DNA of 64,000 nt, taken from assembly GCA_938743325.2 (NCBI GenBank), contig OW568882.1:434001-498000 (forward strand). Direction: 5' to 3'. The notes below the pieces were generated by a model. That model had not been told where the DNA came from. It saw only the letters and a program-made list of their open reading frames with translations, and made no database searches. The stretch is from Pycnococcus provasolii. Lineage: Eukaryota > Chlorophyta > Pseudoscourfieldiophyceae > Pseudoscourfieldiales > Pycnococcaceae. The translations under genes and the position numbers were made by a program. Each line of letters begins with the position of its first letter. Position 1 is the first letter of the stretch. Shown one piece after another: positions 55,897-64,000 of the stretch.

Positions 55897-57711
55897 GATG
55901 ATGGGCTGATGGGCTGATCGGATGGCGGGCGGGAAAAGGCAGAAAAGGCAAGGGAGGCAAGGGGAGGGGAGGTCCTCTACGTAGTACTTACGTTCGGCAA
56001 AGGTATACTATATACCCTTTCGTTACAACGGGCCCAAGTTGCAAGTTGCCCCCAACTTGCGTCTTCTCTTCCCCTCTCTGAAACTGTCGTAGGCCCCTTT
56101 TCCACCTTTTCGGCCTCTTCGTGCGCGGGAAAAGCATCACTCCATCATCACTCGGCATGGCGGTGGTGGCAGAGGCGGTGGTGGTGGTGTGTAACGCCAG
56201 CGGCGCACTCGCGCCGCTGTTAAGGCGCGACGTCGCGCGAGTTCTGACCCCGTCAGGGGGGGGCGCACCATGAGGAATGATGGAGGGAGGGAGTTCGTGG
56301 GTAGGAGTAGGGAGGCAGGGAGCGTTACAGTCTCGACTTGTACGCCCCTTTCAAACTTTTTTTCCCGCCTTGTGAAATACACTACAAAATGATGACACGA
56401 CCAAACACAACGGCAGATCGGCGTAATACGGCAGAAAGGGTGGGGGATGCTCGGAAAACTCAAAGATAGTGGCACATCAAGTCGTATTTCTCGATTACCA
56501 GGTCCGACAACCACGAGTTCGGTCTGAGAAAGGAAGTAGGGGTTTGGATCTACCAAAAAAAGGTCGAAAATGGTCGATTCGGGGTTATCTTCGTGACGTG
56601 TTCCCGACCACCCAGACGTGATTTTGAGGTAAGCGTCGGCGTGCACGACGTGCCGAAGACCTCGCGCACGCGCTGCGACAACGCGCACACCCCCACCTCG
56701 CCGTACAAAAAAGTTGGTGTGAAATTCCAAAATATTTATGGTCAAAGTAAAAGTTCACACAAGCTAGGAGCGTGCTTTCTTTTTCAGACGCGAAATATGT
56801 ACCGAAAAAAAAAAGATTTCAGATCTGTTAAAGTTTGACATGGCATCATCTTAAGCATAATTAGGACGTGTCGTATACAAAAAATATCATGTCAAAACCT
56901 TCTGGAACGGCTCGGTTATCCACATTTTCCGTAACCCTACCCTGTAACCCTAACCCTAATCCGTAACCCTAGCGTAACCCTAGCGTAACCCTAGCCGTAA
57001 CCCTAAATGTTCATATAACGGGACCAAACAACGGGAGATGAGCAGAAATCACCTTAACACCACGAAAATGGTCGGGAAGGATTCGGGGTTTGGATTCGGG
57101 TTTTAATTTCGATTCGGGTTTAAAATTCGTGCGGTATAATACCAGATATACCGCGGTATTGGTATATATCGGGATATACGGTATGCGTTTTCGCGCATAC
57201 CAGTATTTGTCCATCTATAGTTCTGGAAGCTCGTCGCGAAATATTGCAGCTGGAGATTACGCTTGCACAGGAGCGCCGCGCAGCTGCAGAAGCTGAGCAG
57301 AAAGGCAAGAAGGCTGTCGACGAAGGAGGCGAGCCCACGTTAGATTACGTGGTGCCTGCCATCTACCCGGACGCTCGCCACGCGGAGTCGCTACCTACGG
57401 CTGGGATTCTGCGTCGCGGCAAGCCAACCCTGCTTTCTTTGCCGTCGAACCCTGTCCTTCAGCACCTAGAGGCTGAATCGGTTAAACAGGGACACGCGTC
57501 GTCCCACAACGCGTGGATTTTCCGATCGATTGTGAGTGTCAGCGCATACCTGGAACTCGGAGTGTTGAGTCTGCAACAAGAGACCGACGACCGAGTGGAG
57601 GATTTAGCGACTTACGTCGAAGGAGAGCTGGACGTCGAGCGAGGAGACGACGGGAAACTGTGGCGGCGAGCTCAAGCCGTCCTCTTTCACTACACGTAAG
57701 ACCGCCTGTCG

Positions 57712-58069
57712 TGGCGCATGATGGTGGGTGGCGTGGCGGTGTTGAGGTGAGGAGAAGAGATGTGTTTGGGGTTTAAGGAGTGGAGAGGAGGCGATAGGAG
57801 ATGGTGTTTTGGTTTCCCCCAACCCCAAGGGCTTTTGCCTGGCGAAGGTTGGTTGAGGTTTGGGACCCTCCCCCAGGCAGATCCGTGGGCGGACCATGAG
57901 TTCATTGGCGCATGATGGTGGGTGGCGTGGCGGTGTTGAGGTGAGGAGAAGAGATGTGTTTGGGGTTTAAGGAGTGGAGAGGAGGCGATAGGAGATGGTG
58001 TTTTGGTTTCCCCCAACCCCAAGGGCTTTTGCCTGGCGAAGGTTGGTTGAGGTTTGGGACCCTCCCCCA
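57712..58069 (+). repeat. Tandem duplication, two 164-bp units
   Basis: 57712-57875 and 57906-58069 are near-identical (TGGCGCATGATGGTGGG to ACCCTCCCCCA), 194 bases apart, with a 30-base spacer. No coding meaning is evident. Confidence 0.9.
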
Positions 58070-59054
58070 AGGTGTTGGGAGTTTGTTAACAAAGGGACCG
58101 TTAGGTGGGGGGTTGGGTGTTGCCCTCCCCTTGGAGTGGGACGACCGACTTTAGTTGTCGACGCGTTTTTGTGTACGTCTGTGGCGTACGCTGACGACAA
58201 GGTGTGGTGTGGTGTTGGTGTTTACTTGTTACAGAACTTCTTGACTCTACTTGGCTTGGTGAACACACACGTGGTACAGGTGGTGCCTTAAGTTGTGGTG
58301 TGGCTGACGGAGAAAACAAAGGAGATCTAAAGGCGAGTTGAGGTGCGGTGGTGGAGGTGGCGTGGTGCCGTGGCGAGGTTTTAGAAGTAAGTATGCAGGT
58401 GGCACAGTGCCGTGCCCAGGGCAGCGTGACACGCCAAGCCTACGGTAGACACACCTTAAGTAAAAGTTAAGAGTGGTTGAGTTACACGGAGGATACTAAG
58501 GGAGGTCCCTCGAGAGAGGGGGATCACGTGATAACCTCCTCATAGTGGGCACTGCCCGTTATAAGGGGGGCTGATGAATCACGTGACCACCTCCCTGTTG
58601 GGGGTTTTGGCAGTTCGGCGTATCCCGTTTAGGGGTTCACCTCACACACCACCCCGCAGAGCAGTCAAAAATCCGTGAGAAGTAAGCGTATCTGAGAAGA
58701 AAAACCTCAAGCTGAGAGGAAAAGAAACTCGTGTCAGTAGGGAAGCGCGCGTTGAACTCCGATGCTGAGGTTGCCGTCGTAACGATCCGCGTTAAAGTGT
58801 TTAGAAGTAGCCGACGTGTATCCTGCAGCAGTTGAGCGTAGACGTTTCTGCGAAGTGACATCGTCTGAGTGTTTGCGTTTGCGCGAGTTGGATCCACCAC
58901 CCCACGTCGGTTTGCTGAGAATGAAAAGCAAATGCCGCCGCCTCCTGTGGAGGTGCCTGTCGCGCCTGTCGCGCCTTGGAGCTCGCCGCTGGCCAATTTG
59001 GCGTCACGATTGGTGACACTCGTCTCTCCTCTTCGTGGAGATACGTGACTATGA

Positions 59055-59372
59055 TGGCAATACTGGCCCCCCCTAAAATCTTCAGTTCTACTTGTTTAAT
59101 TGGGGTTTTTGATTGGGGGGAGTCGCTCGCGCTGCTGGTTCTGGGCGGCCGCCAGGAGGGTCACGGCCCCTCTCGAGACCCTCGAGTGGCCTCTCCCTTA
59201 GGGCTGCGCGCGCGTATCCACTCTTGCTGTTGGTTGCTTGCTTCGCAAACAACCTCCCACCCTCCCTCCCTGTTGACTATAGTTGGTTACTGGAGCAGGA
59301 GACCTACTTTTGGTTTTAATTTCGGTTTGTGTAAAAGATGACCTTCATTGGCAATACTGGCCCCCCCTAAAA
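59055..59372 (+). repeat. 24-bp direct repeats around the right 179-bp copy
   Basis: A perfect 24-base direct repeat (beginning TGGCAATACTGGCCCC) occurs at 59055-59078 and 59349-59372. It encloses a 270-base segment that begins with the right 179-bp repeat. Long target duplications of this kind are made by LINE-type retroposition, so the 179-bp unit could instead be the head of a SINE-like sequence. Confidence 0.8.
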
Positions 59373-59626
59373 CCCCTAGTAGGGTTCCTTCGGGGATTCA
59401 GATTTGATTCGGGGTTTCGTTTTATCTTAGGTTCGGGGTTTCGTGTTAGGTTCAGTTAGGGGTTCTGTACCTTTTCGGGGCACCTGTCCGTTATTACCCT
59501 ACCCTTGCAAGTACTTACCGATTTTAGGATTCATCAGCGCATTTATTCGCATCCGCATCAGCATCAGCGTCGTCATCTGTCGTCATCTGTCGTCCTTTTA
59601 AAGGGTCCCGCTGTTTCTTGGGTTTC

Positions 59627-60778
59627 ATGTTAGCGCCCTTGACATTGTTGTGTGGTTTCCTGTTCACATGTTTCTTACAACAACTTGCATATGCGTCGTC
59701 ACCACCATCACCATCACCACCACCACCACCAGTCTCACAAGTCTCATCTTCATCACAAGCGGCTTCCATCAGCGACGCAATGAACCTCGCCAATGAACTT
59801 AACGTGCCCCAAACGTGCCTCGACTTCTCGTCCAAGCCTCTCAGAATCGCAAACGCGAAACGAATACAAGCGGCGAATAAAGAGCAGCCGACCATGCCTC
59901 TCATGCCTCTCGTCGACGTGCTCCTGCTTGACACGGCGCGCGCGAACGGTGACGCGGCGTGCGTCGCAGCAGCCCTCGCGGCGGGAGCGAACGTCGACGT
60001 CGTCGGCGAAGACGGCATCTCCGCCCTCGGACACGCGGCAAGACACGGCGATGGAAAGGCCGTGGCGGAACTGCTGTCGAGTGGCATGACGCGCGATAGC
60101 GACGCCGGCGCTCGAACGGGGTGCGCGCGCTGGCGATGCGGAGACGCGCTGCGTGCAGCCGCCGCAAACGCACGCGCGGACGTCGCACGCATGCTGCTGA
60201 ACGCCGCGACGGACGACCTGCACCGCGCCGTTGACGACGAGGGAAGAAATGCACTGCATGTCGCTATGCGAACAGCCGCGAGAGCAAGAGGTAACGCGGA
60301 CGTGAGACGCAAGGCGCACGCAATCGCAAAAATGGTGCTTCGCTTCGCCGCGCGTGTCAATGAACCAGAGTATGTGGACATACCCGAGGAAAGCGACGAG
60401 AACTTCACGGCGTTGCACATCGCGAGTGCCGCTGGCGACGCAGAAGGGGTCAAGTTCCTGCTAGAGCTAGGAGCGATTCCCGCCATCACGGACGCGAACG
60501 GACGCCTGCCGCGTCACGTCGCCGCCAACTCCGCGGTTCTTGAGCAGCTTCCGGTGCTCTCGAACGACGCGGAAACGCTCGTAGACGGCACGAAATTTGG
60601 AAAGGATGACGGTGCGCGCGTGGGCATCATCCATACAGACTACACGCCCGCACCGAAGCGGCGCGAAGGCCAATCGACGTGGACGTGGTGGTCCATCACG
60701 CCTGCATTGCTCGCCTTCGTTTTGCTCGCGTGGTCCATCAGAGCGTTGGTGAACACGAGTGCCGTAAGTAAGTCGTAA
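59627..60778 (+). CDS. Ankyrin-repeat protein with signal peptide and C-terminal membrane helix
   Basis: 383 residues from the ATG at 59627. The N-terminus MLAPLTLLCGFLFTCFLQQL is a signal peptide or anchor. A Ser/Pro stretch follows, then ankyrin-type repeats: LLDTARANGDAACVAAALAAGANVD, ISALGHAARHGDGKAVAELLSSG, NALHVAMRTAARARG and FTALHIASAAGDAEGVKFLLELGA. A C-terminal membrane helix (ITPALLAFVLLAWSIRALV) ends eight or so residues before the stop. Two hydrophobic ends with repeats between suggest a secretory-pathway or organelle-membrane scaffold. Binding partners are unknown. Confidence 0.8.
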   Translation: MLAPLTLLCGFLFTCFLQQLAYASSPPSPSPPPPPVSQVSSSSQAASISDAMNLANELNVPQTCLDFSSKPLRIANAKRIQAANKEQPTMPLMPLVDVLLLDTARANGDAACVAAALAAGANVDVVGEDGISALGHAARHGDGKAVAELLSSGMTRDSDAGARTGCARWRCGDALRAAAANARADVARMLLNAATDDLHRAVDDEGRNALHVAMRTAARARGNADVRRKAHAIAKMVLRFAARVNEPEYVDIPEESDENFTALHIASAAGDAEGVKFLLELGAIPAITDANGRLPRHVAANSAVLEQLPVLSNDAETLVDGTKFGKDDGARVGIIHTDYTPAPKRREGQSTWTWWSITPALLAFVLLAWSIRALVNTSAVSKS

Positions 60779-61079
60779 GGACTGGAGGAGTTGTATAACG
60801 TTTTTTTTTTAAAAAGATAAGTTCTGTGCCAGAGCGGGATCCCAGAGGCACCTTTTTTTTTCTCGACCTACCTATGTATTTTCTCGGATAGTTGCAAAAA
60901 TAGTTCCGAGGAAAGTGTAAACTGATCAAACCTCAGTACGCATTTAATTTACAATGATTCATTCGGACGCCAAAGGCTGAAGGACGATCCTCTTTTCGAA
61001 GGAGAGCTCTACTTCGTGCTTCTCCGCGCTTTCCAGCAAGTTCGCGTAAAAGGTCTCCCTTTGTTGCGTCGATGTTATG
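60779..61079. other. Convergent 3' intergenic region
   Basis: About 300 bases between two convergent genes, with T-runs (60803-60811 and 60854-60862). No gene. Confidence 0.6.
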
Positions 61080-61997
61080 TTATGTTCCCACCTTACCAAG
61101 CGCCGCGTCCGTGCGCGGGTCGGCGGTAAGCGCCTGCACCTCCGCGAGTACTCGGTCGACTTCCGTCTGCAAGCCGCGCAGTTGCACGAGGTGAAGGAGA
61201 CGAAGCAACTTGACGACGTCGTCAGCGTCGCCCTGTGCGTCGATTCCACTCGACATGTCGTTTAGGTTCACGTTGACGCGTGCCCGCGGTGCATTGGCGA
61301 GTGCGCGCGTCTTCGGCGCGCCTTTATCCTTTTGTGCTGCTGCGCTATTCTTCCTAGACTCCGAGAGCAGACGTGCGCACGCGTCCGCGGTGTTTGTGGT
61401 TGCGCTTTGGGGGTGGTAGCAGCCGATTTCTCTCGCGAGCGTGTTGATTTCCTCGCGCACTGCGTCGTTCGCCGTGTTGGCGAACCTGCCTGAGTAGGGC
61501 TTCGCCTCTTCCATGTCGCGACTGCTCATCGTCACGGGAGGGAACGCCTTGTTCATTTCATCTTGTTTATCGGCGTATTCGTTCGCCACAGCTTCTCTCA
61601 GTAGGAACTCCGTGACTTGAGCTCTGACAGCAGGCGTTTCGAGGTTTGCGGGTTTTAGCGTATCGGAACTGTCGTATTCGAGTGCGACGAGGTACTCGAT
61701 GAGAGTAGCGTTCCAGGTGTGTGAAGCGATATCTCGGAGCGGCGCCCTCTGAGGAGGCGGGTAGAGTCTAATTTTGAGATCCTCGAGCCAAGCGACGAGC
61801 GCACGAAACGCCTCAGCACTTTTCGGGGAGAACTGAGAAGCGAGCGGGTATGCCAAAGCGTCTAACAGTACACGAACGTGACGGGACGGTGCAGATGCTG
61901 ACGCTGACGCTGACGCTGACGCTGACGCTGACGCTGACGCTGACGCACCACCACCACCTGACATGGAAGCTGACGCCACCGCAGTTGTTGTCGCCAT
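61080..61997 (-). CDS. RTRAF: RTRAF (C14orf166/hCLE/CGI-99) homologue
   Basis: 305 residues. In animals RTRAF is part of the tRNA-ligase complex and of RNA-polymerase-II- and cap-linked RNA transport complexes. FRALVAWLEDLKIRLYPPPQR, LRDIASHTWNATLIEYLVALE and the C-terminus LRLLHLVQLRGLQTEVDRVL, ALTADPRTDAALGKVGT match the human protein closely (FRNFIVWLEDQKIRHY; LRLLHIEELRELQTKI; ADPKTDHRLGKVG). The N-terminus carries an Ala-Ser repeat run coded by a GACGCT-type hexamer (about 61895-61945), and the middle an insert of about 50 residues. The start at 61997 is the first ATG. Confidence 0.93.
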   Translation of the reverse strand: MATTTAVASASMSGGGGASASASASASASASASASAPSRHVRVLLDALAYPLASQFSPKSAEAFRALVAWLEDLKIRLYPPPQRAPLRDIASHTWNATLIEYLVALEYDSSDTLKPANLETPAVRAQVTEFLLREAVANEYADKQDEMNKAFPPVTMSSRDMEEAKPYSGRFANTANDAVREEINTLAREIGCYHPQSATTNTADACARLLSESRKNSAAAQKDKGAPKTRALANAPRARVNVNLNDMSSGIDAQGDADDVVKLLRLLHLVQLRGLQTEVDRVLAEVQALTADPRTDAALGKVGT

Positions 61998-62273
61998 TAG
62001 GAACAAACGCTGGGTTGGAATTCCCAAGGAATGGGATGGGATGGTTAGGGGTTTGTTTAGGGGTTTGTTTGGTTAGGGGTTTGGTTTGGGGGTTTGTTTG
62101 TTCTTGTTTGCCAGGTGACCTTTTGCCACGTGCCACCTGGCAGGCCGCCCATTTATTAGCCCAACGTCGACCCTGTTGTGGTCGTTGTGTGTCATTTTTA
62201 TTTTGCATGGCAAGTGGTGGCCTATTAATTATTAAGTATAGCATTAGGCCTGGCAGTACTGTATCTTGCATAT

Positions 62274-63338
62274 ATGGCCTCTTCAGCTTCAGCGCAATCA
62301 CTTATCTTGTCTGCTTCCAATTGTTCACAGTCGCATTCATGTTCATGTTCATGTCAGCTTGAGGCTCAGGACTGGACTTGTGTGAAGTCATGTGTGCGTA
62401 AAGTGTGCAAGTGTGCGTCGTGTGGGCAGGTTCTATGGCGACCTCCCGCGATGGGCTGGTCTAGGCAGGTTCTATGGGATTTCGTCATCACCGTTTCAGT
62501 GCGTGTCTATATCGTCGCCGCGTTTCTCACGATGTGTCTCCGGAAAAAACATGCGGATGCTTTCGTGCAAAACGCTTGGGACGACCTGCGGGTGCGGTGG
62601 TGGTTTCAACACGACACGTTTGAGCCCATCTTAGCTACCACGTCGTTCGCCTTTTGGATGGCTCTGTGGTACGCCGTTGACCTCGTCGCTTACGCGCACA
62701 TTCCCACGAGGTACAGACTGCAAACTTCCGAAAGCATGCACCAGTGGAAACCGCAAGGACACGTCGCGCAAGAGGTACTTCTCTACCTGGCACCGCTGGC
62801 GATGTACGACCACGTCAAGCCGAGGCGCGTTCTTCCATCCGACGCACCCACCGCACTCGCGTGCCTCGCGCAGGTTATGTGCAGCCTGCTTCTCTACGAC
62901 TGCCTCTTTGCAATCTTCCATAGAGCCATGCACAGCCATCCCGTGCTGTATCGTCGTGTGCACGCAAAGCACCACCACAACGCTGTCGTGCGTGCTCGCG
63001 ACGCCGTGCGCGTCAGTGCTCTCGAGCAGCTCGTGGACGTATCGTGCAGCATCCTCGCACTCAAGCTCACCGGAAGCCACCCACTCAGCCGTGCGATTCA
63101 CAACATCGTCATCACGTTCTTGATCACCGAGCTGCATTCCGGCTACTCGTTCCCTTGGAGTTTCGAGAGCGTCGTTCCTTACGGTCTATACCTGGGTCCT
63201 ACGAAGCACGTCTTGCACCACAGCGTGAACGCGCCTTACTACGCGAAATTTTTCGCCGTGCTTGAGTGTATGCCTTCAATGGATGTGCTGCGAGTGTGTA
63301 AGCATACTAGTAGGGGTTGGTCTGCGCGTCGTGCGTAG
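62274..63338 (+). CDS. Fatty acid hydroxylase / sterol desaturase family protein
   Basis: 354 residues. A membrane di-iron enzyme with the three histidine clusters in order: HRAMH (216-220), HAKHHH (230-235) and KHVLHH (312-317). Hydrophobic segments lie at about 70-90 (VSVRVYIVAAFLTMCL), 120-140, 195-212 and 260-280. The family includes C4-methyl-sterol oxidase, C5-sterol desaturase, plant CER1-type enzymes and fatty-acid hydroxylases; motif spacing alone does not choose between them. The N-terminal 60 residues are Cys/Ser-rich and unusual. The start codon at 62274 is uncertain; a later Met (residue 61 region, GWSRQVLWDFVIT) would also serve. Confidence 0.85.
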   Translation: MASSASAQSLILSASNCSQSHSCSCSCQLEAQDWTCVKSCVRKVCKCASCGQVLWRPPAMGWSRQVLWDFVITVSVRVYIVAAFLTMCLRKKHADAFVQNAWDDLRVRWWFQHDTFEPILATTSFAFWMALWYAVDLVAYAHIPTRYRLQTSESMHQWKPQGHVAQEVLLYLAPLAMYDHVKPRRVLPSDAPTALACLAQVMCSLLLYDCLFAIFHRAMHSHPVLYRRVHAKHHHNAVVRARDAVRVSALEQLVDVSCSILALKLTGSHPLSRAIHNIVITFLITELHSGYSFPWSFESVVPYGLYLGPTKHVLHHSVNAPYYAKFFAVLECMPSMDVLRVCKHTSRGWSARRA

Positions 63339-63413
63339 TCACTTCACTTGTCTTACTATATATATCATGTGACATAACTACAAATTTCTCAAGGTGTACA
63401 AGTGTTAAGCACA

Positions 63414-64000
63414 TCACTTCGCTCGGGCGAGTGCGTCGAGGGTGTCCTGCGGGTCCTTCAGCCGCAGCAGCCGCAGGAAGGGCGCAAACTCGCGCAGAAG
63501 GCTCCAGGGCCCCTCCGTCTCCGCGCCGAAGATGCAATCCAACCCAATCAGCCGCGCTCGAGCGAAGTGTTCCCCCGCGCCGTGCGTGAGGGATTCGGTG
63601 CGGCACGGGTCGGGCCGCATCCCCCCGAGCACGCAGATGAGCGCGCAGAGCTCGCGCGTGTTGAGCGCGGCGATGTTTGCCGCCTCCTGGAACGCCGCCG
63701 CCGACGCCGCGTCCCACGCGCCGTCCGGGCGCATCCACCCACCGTCATCGCCAAAGTCTCTGTAGGTGCTGATGGGGCGCCAGTCGCCGGCGCCGTCGGG
63801 GCGCCAGCTGGCGGAGAATGCGAAGCCGTCGCCGCCCCCCTCGCTCCCGGCGGACGTGAACCAGCAACACCAGAGATGCCACTGCACGCGCAGGGCCGCG
63901 CCCGCCCCGCAGCGCAGCTCGAACGCGTGCGGCAGCGCCACGGCGGCGGCGTTCTTGTAGTCCGCGCCCCCCCCTTGCGCCCGCTCCGCGGCGAAGGTCA
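63414..64000 (-). CDS. Partial GC-rich open frame at the window edge
   Basis: At least 195 residues, open to the right edge of the window, so the start lies outside. The sequence is Ala/Gly/Trp-rich (QWHLWCCWFTSAGSEGGGDG, FSASWRPDGAGDW, DFGDDGGWMRPDGAWDAAS) with an Ala/Arg-rich helical end (LLREFAPFLRLLRLKDPQDT). No family is recognised. GC content is clearly higher than in the neighbouring genes. It could be a real gene of different origin or the end of an element. Confidence 0.4.
   Translation of the reverse strand, partial: TFAAERAQGGGADYKNAAAVALPHAFELRCGAGAALRVQWHLWCCWFTSAGSEGGGDGFAFSASWRPDGAGDWRPISTYRDFGDDGGWMRPDGAWDAASAAAFQEAANIAALNTRELCALICVLGGMRPDPCRTESLTHGAGEHFARARLIGLDCIFGAETEGPWSLLREFAPFLRLLRLKDPQDTLDALARAK

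Larger units (their letters stand above)
53903..57219. mobile_element. hAT-like non-autonomous DNA element
   Basis: An 11-bp perfect terminal inverted repeat (TATAGATGGAC at 53903; GTCCATCTATA ending 57219) is flanked by a perfect 8-bp target duplication GTTCTGGA (53895-53902 and 57220-57227), as in hAT transposons. Palindromic TATACCGGTATA-type motifs crowd both subterminal regions (53920-54000 and 57130-57210), as expected for transposase binding sites. The 3.3 kb body holds the 129-bp minisatellite, a coiled-coil frame on the minus strand and telomere-like repeats near 56935-57005. No hAT transposase is recognised, so it would depend on another copy. Confidence 0.75.
53525..59255. mobile_element. 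Retroelement-like segment bounded by identical 179-bp repeats
   Basis: The ends, 53525-53703 and 59077-59255, are identical 179-bp direct repeats, which could be short LTRs or two copies of a dispersed repeat. Between them lie coiled-coil-type open frames and a weak YADD-like segment near 58180. The segment is interrupted by a complete DNA element (53903-57219). It looks broken, with at least one insertion. No clear flanking target duplication was found for the 5.7 kb unit as a whole. Family unresolved; identical repeats argue for a recent origin. Treated as a fossil. Confidence 0.35.

Noticed and set aside
56137-56745. 202-codon minus-strand frame in the hAT-like element
   Set aside because: Mixed composition without any transposase motif; considered as a possible transposase remnant but not supported.

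Overview
This is a 64 kb piece of a nuclear genome from a photosynthetic eukaryote. Nearly every recognisable gene is one uninterrupted reading frame, with short gaps and both strands used. A glucan water dikinase with a plastid-type leader, an ammonium transporter, a plant-like double AlgH-domain protein, a two-AN1/two-C2H2 stress protein and pyruvate formate-lyase remnants point to an alga. A small green (prasinophyte-grade) alga is my best guess, but no marker here proves it. Telomere-like TTAGGG/TTAGGGG stretches lie in many intergenic gaps.

Layout. 0.7-2.9 kb: a cyclic-nucleotide-binding protein. 3.28-11.79 kb: two nested inverted-repeat elements. The outer one has 80-bp perfect termini and an 8-bp target duplication, and carries tyrosine-recombinase-like and RNase H-like frames. 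The inner one has 81-bp perfect termini and carries a SET-domain protein, a 2-oxoglutarate/Fe(II) oxygenase, a broken ZIP metal transporter and unrecognised frames. 11.9-24.3 kb: a helical-repeat protein, a foldback element, a nitronate monooxygenase, a repeat-module protein, an ammonium transporter and a PC-esterase/TBL-like protein. 25.1-44.7 kb is the conserved core: glucan water dikinase, CSA/ERCC8, DNA polymerase epsilon subunit B, an unknown, a double AlgH protein, a DDX3/Ded1 helicase, two membrane proteins and PEX7.

44.7-53.5 kb: a tandem-repeat Cys-rich frame, an adaptor/coatomer small-subunit-like protein, the AN1/C2H2 protein, a truncated pyruvate formate-lyase running into a truncated activating enzyme, a long-chain acyl-CoA synthetase and a low-complexity protein. 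53.5-59.4 kb is a second repeat nest: identical 179-bp repeats flank a retroelement-like segment into which a 3.3 kb hAT-like element is inserted (11-bp TIRs, 8-bp target duplication). That element carries a 129-bp minisatellite and a coiled-coil frame. 59.6-64 kb: an ankyrin-repeat membrane protein, an RTRAF homologue, a fatty-acid-hydroxylase-family protein and a GC-rich partial frame at the window edge.

The host genes are unlinked housekeeping functions (starch turnover, nitrogen uptake, DNA replication and repair, RNA helicase and ligase cofactor, peroxisome import, lipid activation) and form no operon-like unit. The unusual biology is in the two transposon nests and the fused fermentation-gene remnants.
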